Part shown: positions 59,088 to 64,000 of the stretch, in pieces
Layout of the letters: the number at the start of each line of letters is the position of its first letter
How positions within the stretch are numbered: the first letter of the stretch is position 1
NCBI GenBank assembly: GCA_000711775.1
Contig: ARYC01000580.1
Location: 1-64,000 of the forward strand
Reading direction: 5' to 3'
Length of the DNA stretch: 64,000 nt
Origin: Oxytricha trifallax
Lineage: Eukaryota; Ciliophora; Spirotrichea; Sporadotrichida; Oxytrichidae
Notes under the pieces: generated by a model
What the model was told of the DNA's origin: nothing
Databases searched by the model: none
What the model saw: only the letters and a program-made list of their open reading frames with translations
Made by a program: the position numbers and the translations under genes

Positions 59088-60486
59088 ATGACGATAACGA
59101 CTATGACGAAAATCAAAGAATATATCGATTTTTTTCTGGCAGAACTCGTTGATGAAGAGAACATCCATCTAGTCAAAAGGTTACATCTCAAGAACATAAG
59201 ACATATCGTTGAACACATCATTCCAGATAATGCAAATTTTCTATTGCAATCTATATGGACATGTTTGTCAGCACATGGAGATTCGGACAAACAGAACTCA
59301 CTTAGCTCACTCTACCCGAGAAAATGATGCTTAAGATTATTCTACAGGATCCAGTAATCTAGGACAACTTTAATCAAATAAAACTCGCGAGGGTGAATGC
59401 TCTCTCAGTTATTGATAAGAAGAGAACCTTAATTCAATACAGATATTCTACAGTTCAAAAGCCGGCTTCTAAGATGAAGGCTTAACATACTCAGAGCCAT
59501 TTACTAATTTAATAATCCTAGGAAAAAAAGGAGTTAAGAATAATTTAACGGTCACATTAAATTAAGAAAGTTAATAAGATTTAATAATTAATTAAAGTCC
59601 TGCCTATTAAATAGGAATGAGAAAAGACTTCCCAGACATTAGTCGATATGCCACATCACCAAGGTAGATCAAAGCCTAATAGCAACTACAAATCAACCAA
59701 GACCCTCCTACCTAGTAACAATCCTACACGACTTACTATAAACAGTAGACGTTGGATAACAATCATAAATTACCACAGGACATATCAGGAAAGATCAAGT
59801 TGGCGGTCAACGTTTTTACGGGTAATGACTGCATCAAGAAAGCAGGTGCTAAACTACTAGACCTCAAATACAAAGACTTTTTAATAAAGAGTAGAGTCCA
59901 TCAAATGCTCAGAACCACGAAGGCTTATGCAATTAAAAGAATGGAAAAAAACATCATGTTAGTACAGTTAATGTACAACGAACTCACTCAAGTCTAATGA
60001 TACTCAGAAGCATAAGCTGCTAATCAGATAAGGGACTAGTATGATCTATTGATCAACGATCATTACAGTTAATCTAGAATGCTCACTCCAAGTTTGGGAT
60101 AATACTATAGGAACAACATAGCTTAAGCATTAAGCAAATTCATTGAAGAATACAGAGAATACTAATTGAAGTATATGGGTGCAATTGAAAACGACCGGTT
60201 CGCTCCGAACATCTTTAAACTAATGAGTTAACAAGAAGACTATGCTGCCTTGTTAATACTAGAAGACAAAATTCAGATGAAAAGTTCCTCTGAAGAGATC
60301 TTAATCCACACTGACATGGAACAAATGCGACTGAAGTTAAACTTACCAGATAAGTTAAGAACAGCTCCGCTCATATTAGATATTAATGAAGAGTAAGAGA
60401 CGAGTTACATTGAATCTCAATCATAATCAAAGTAAAAAAGTAATAGTAATTATGAAAAATAAGAAGAAGTCTTTAATTTAAAATGA
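59088..60486 (+). CDS. Unrecognised gene, about 465 codons, two frame changes and one TGA
   Basis: ATG 59088: MTKIKEYIDFFLAELVDEEN, NFLLQSIWTCLSAHGDSD. A frame change near 59290 leads to LPEKMMLKIILQDPVIQDNF and LSVIDKKRTLIQYRYSTVQK. A second near 59460 leads to GLTYSEPFTNLIILGKKG, MRKDFPDISRYATSPRQIKA, LPQDISGKIKLAVNVFTGND, AYAIKRMEKNIMLVQLMYNE. One in-frame TGA (59998) is followed in the same frame by YSEAQAANQIRDQYDLLIND and ENDRFAPNIFKLMSQQEDYA to TGA 60484. The protein is helical and charged with a Ser/Gln-rich C-terminus; no family recognised. With so few breaks it is either a young pseudogene or a gene whose breaks are sequencing or small eliminated segments. Confidence 0.55.
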
Positions 60487-60875
60487 AAATTAATAATATA
60501 ATTAAGTATTAGGATTAACTTAAATGGAAATGTATAAAACAGAACAGCTTTGTCATCTTTCCACACCTTCATAAACATCTCAATCTGCATGAATTATTTT
60601 TCTTATTTTTGTATTTTTGTTCTTTGCTGAAGCCTTGTCCTCTCCTCTTTAAATCTCTGTAGTATTGCTGAAAGAGTATTAAAATAAATTCAGATATGTA
60701 AAATGTAGCTACAAAATTATTGTGAATGAAGTCATGCTCCATCTTTGTCTAACAAGTTTTCAATTTTGATTTTTAATAAAAAATTTTAATTTATCAATTT
60801 CTTGTTATAAATTATGAATGTAGAGATGATGCAAGGCTCCCTTACATATCAAAGAAATCAATCTTGTCAGAAGAA

Positions 60876-61199
60876 ATGATTAAGCCAAGAGTTGTACAAT
60901 TCCATATGCAATCCGCTCACAGCGTAAGAGAAACAATGAAGAAAACTTCGTTGAAGAGTTATTAGTTGACCAAAGATAAACCAGGGAAGACAAATAAAGA
61001 GAAACTAAATTCTGATTTAGAAATAATAGATCAAGAATTTGACAAAAGATCATCGCAAAGTGTGATAAGATTCATGCTAAGAAAGAGACATGAAGAATAC
61101 TAACAATTAAGTCAAATTTGCCTAGTAAGGCAAAAAGATCGAAGAGAGAAATTCAAACAGATCGAGCTCATACTCGAGAAACAAATTGCTAGAATATGA
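60876..61199 (+). CDS. Small charged protein, 107 aa
   Basis: ATG 60876 to TGA 61197, single frame: MIKPRVVQFHMQSAHSVRET, TKDKPGKTNKEKLNSDLEII, QSVIRFMLRKRHEEYQQL and QKDRREKFKQIELILEKQIA. It is strongly helical and basic, probably coiled coil at the C-terminus. The frame is also open upstream (ECRDDARLPYISKKSILSEE), so the start may lie earlier. It lies 390 bp downstream of the preceding gene on the same strand and could be part of it. No family recognised. Confidence 0.5.
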
Positions 61200-64000
61200 A
61201 ATAGACAGAATCAACAAAAGTTAGACTAGTTGTAATTTGAATAATTATTACTATTATGAACGATATACACCATTTTATGATTGTATGTTTAGAATGTGGA
61301 GCCTTTGTTCACCTGCACTATAATTTACCTTAACTTAAACTTAAACTTAAAATAGTTATATAAATAATATAAAATTGAGAATTAGTATGATATAATAAAT
61401 GGATACAAGCAAAAGTATTTATTTAAAATAAATAAATTTAATTTAATAGTCCTATAAAAATGTAATGCACTGGATAATTATTCTCAAATTGATATTTTAA
61501 AAAAATTAATAATATACAAGCATTTAAAATATTCATGGAGATAAGCAGAAAGGAGCTAATTTGATCTTAAATCTAAAATTTTTATAGCTTCTTTGCCCTC
61601 ATTTCTTTCAAATTCAATAATCATCGAACTGTATTATATTTTAACGAGATTATTTGACTTATCATAAAGAGAATATTTGAAAATATTTGTTTACTCAAAG
61701 TAAAAAAGCTTTTTTATAAATATGTTATTTCTGAAAGATTATGAATAAATATAATTTAAATATTTGAGAATTCTGATTATTCTTAAATTAAAGCTTTTAA
61801 CTAGCATTTCAAATTTATATTCCCAGGTATTATTTAGTAGTTAATTTAGTAATTATTATTATTAATTATATTTCACAGTAATAAAAAACAATTCCCTAAA
61901 AATTTTCAATACAATTAACTGATAATTGCTACTTTAAAAATAATTTATAAAACATTAAATCAGGAGAATTAATGTTTTAAATTGTTGTTCTAAATTAGGT
62001 ATTTTTTATTTCTGCACATTGTTTTCCTATAGAATTTTATTTTGAAAAAATTATTATAAACATGATTTTACAAGACAGCATTGTTAGTATATCTATTCCA
62101 TTTTGTTTATATCTAATTTTATTACTTTATAATTAGTTCTTCATTATATATGATTATTAAATATTACCTATTAATTTGATATTCAGTTAAAATGGAAGAA
62201 ATATTGTCAATAAATAAAAGGGTGCTGTTAACTATTGGCGGTACTTATCGAATTCGATCAAATATCCCAATTTGTAATACTTTGCCTATTCCTTTTTAAC
62301 TAATAAACAAACATAGGAAAAAATATAAATATATAAATGCAGGGTATTAAAAATGGTAGAGAGATTTAGGTTGTCATTGCATTCCCTAGAAATCCCATAT
62401 AAATCCCTAGGTTAGTTTTGGAATTAAAATTCTTTTAGAAATTTAATTTATTGTAAGGAAGTAATATTTTCATTTTGAATAACTTTTTACGTAGATATTA
62501 GTAGACGGATTTTATTAAGTACATACAAATAATACTAAGCATTTTACTCTTTGTCACCTTTTAAAGCATTAATTATAGAGTCCTCGTTACTATAACTCTA
62601 TTTTAGTATGAATGTATAACTTTACAAATGGAAATGACTATGTTTTTATAAATGTAATGGCTACAAATATAGATCTAGAAAATCTTTAAAAGAAAGGCAG
62701 TCAGTCCAATGGACTTATTATTATCATTACATAAATAGGTTTTATTCAATTTAAATCTTTAAGGTAAAAAGAGTAATGGTAATGTAAAATATCTCTTAGA
62801 TAAGTTTAAAATTGAAATTTCAAGATAGTCAAATAGCAAACTATATTAAGTTTTGAGAAATATAATTAAAATATAAATGATATCTGATAAAGATAGCTTT
62901 TCACGATAAGCTAGTTTCTAAATGAATGAATCATTATGGATTCATTGAACGGTACATTTTGTTTTGTAAAGAAAACTCTAGATGATTATTAAATTTTGAT
63001 CGTTGAAATAATTCAAGTTGGTATTAAAAGATGCTAATGTCTTTTTAATGTGCTAGACAGAACTAATTAAACAATGTATAAACTTTTTGAAAAGTAATTT
63101 CTAGAAAAAGGTACTGTGCACACAGATGGTTTGGGAAGTTACTTAGGAACTGAGTAAGGGAAAGTGAAGTTTAAACATCCGCGACATGTTCTAAATTCTT
63201 AAAAATGAAATTTATATCTCTCAGCAGTGTTAAAACATCATACCATACATGTTTATTATGATATAACCATATTAGTTTGAAGCACTATGAAGAATAATTT
63301 GGCTTAATTTGACATAATAAAAACTTTATGGAAGCTGATCGATACAATTTCTGACTTAATACTCTAAAGCTTACTCAAAAGATTTTTTTCAAGAAAGGCT
63401 TTTGCTCATACAAAATTTAGATTTCCATCTGCTTTCGCTTATAAATTAAAAAAATGTAACATGCGAGCGATTGGAAATTGTGCGTATAATTATTACTACA
63501 TTCAAAATTATTTATGGGAACAATAAAGATAAATTAATTACTATCATATTAGTCTTAGTTGAGCAGTAAATTAATTTAAGTCATGGTTGGTAGATAATAT
63601 AGAATATTTTAAAATGTAAATTACCTGGTAATTAAGGTTTCTATAAATGATTTATTTTTAGAAATAAATTAAATTTTCATTATATATAAAAATATTTATA
63701 ACTAATAAAACTGTTTAATCTTCCTCATCGTCTTCTTTTTCATCATCGCAAGATATCTTATGTCTTTCTGTTTCCCTCTCAGTGCTATCTGTTCTTTAAA
63801 ATGTCTGGTCTTACCAAATATTACCATAATTATTTAAAGATTTTAAATAAATTTTATCTAATTTCATAGTTTTATACAACGACTTTTTATTTTGATTATA
63901 CTAGTTAGTTAAATAATACAATAAATTCTTTTTTTTTAATAAGAAATCGTCAATATCTTATGTAAATAATGACCAAGAATATATATATACTTTTATTAAG
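61200..64000. other. AT-rich stretch to window end
   Basis: No supported gene. At 63816-63711 (minus) a short acidic-tail-like piece (CDDEKEDDEED after TERETERHKI) could be the C-terminal end of a gene, but TAA follows as Gln and no TGA stop is near. TTAACTTAAACTTAAACTTAAA repeats briefly at 61330-61350. Confidence 0.4.

Overview
The window looks like germline (micronuclear) DNA of a hypotrich/stichotrich ciliate of the Oxytricha-Stylonychia type. Three things show this. (1) Every convincing coding stretch reads only if TAA and TAG mean glutamine and TGA is the sole stop. (2) Two telomere-bearing (TBE) transposons end in C4A4 telomere-like repeats. (3) Short gene-like pieces are scattered through very AT-rich DNA, as expected where macronucleus-destined segments (MDSs) alternate with DNA that is eliminated. 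No rRNA, credible tRNA gene or CRISPR array was seen. With TGA as the only stop, long chance ORFs are common in AT-rich DNA, so small genes are called on composition and given low confidence.

Layout. 1-1510 is the end of a TBE (zinc finger/kinase ORF plus terminal repeat). 2450-3878 is a decayed, GC-richer coding block. 3.9-9.9 kb is AT-rich, with a hAT-like MITE at 6713-7205 and a few exon-like islands. 9907-14065 is a whole TBE with ATT target duplication: DD34E transposase, a convergent '22 kDa' ORF and a zinc finger/kinase ORF, all with frameshifts. 14.3-23.2 kb holds an EF-hand fragment, minor repeats and a few ORFs. 23.29-24.80 kb is a broken importin-beta gene (minus strand). 25.5-27.5 kb holds small gene candidates. 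28536-28800 is a C4A4-ended MITE. 32.4-34.1 kb is a diverged tandem array of about 180-bp units.

34.9-38.7 kb is nested. Ends related to the 28.5-kb MITE flank a 2.9-kb element with AAAACCCC ends, whose interior is packed with gene-like pieces on one strand, including a DDE transposase fragment. 38.69-40.80 kb is a Rep/SF3-helicase element with terminal inverted repeats of over 300 bp; it is a broken fossil. 41.2-43.6 kb is a long minus-strand ORF split by an 814-bp foldback element. 47.9-50.6 kb is an MT-A70 adenine methyltransferase gene split by a 1.66-kb C4A4-ended element that carries a YHYH-domain gene. 50.8-55.5 kb holds a Tc1/IS630-type transposase, a convergent ORF and an SF2-helicase-like gene, the same gene order as in TBEs. 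56268-56456 is a 189-bp element with perfect 18-bp inverted ends and a tRNA-like core. 59.1-61.2 kb holds two unrecognised genes; the rest is AT-rich DNA.

Main theme. Besides TBEs, at least three other elements here end in AAAACCCC. Two share a subterminal module and carry unrelated gene fragments, one of them inside a DNA/RNA adenine methyltransferase gene. This is the best candidate for an undescribed system in the window: gene-carrying elements with telomere-like ends in a germline genome.
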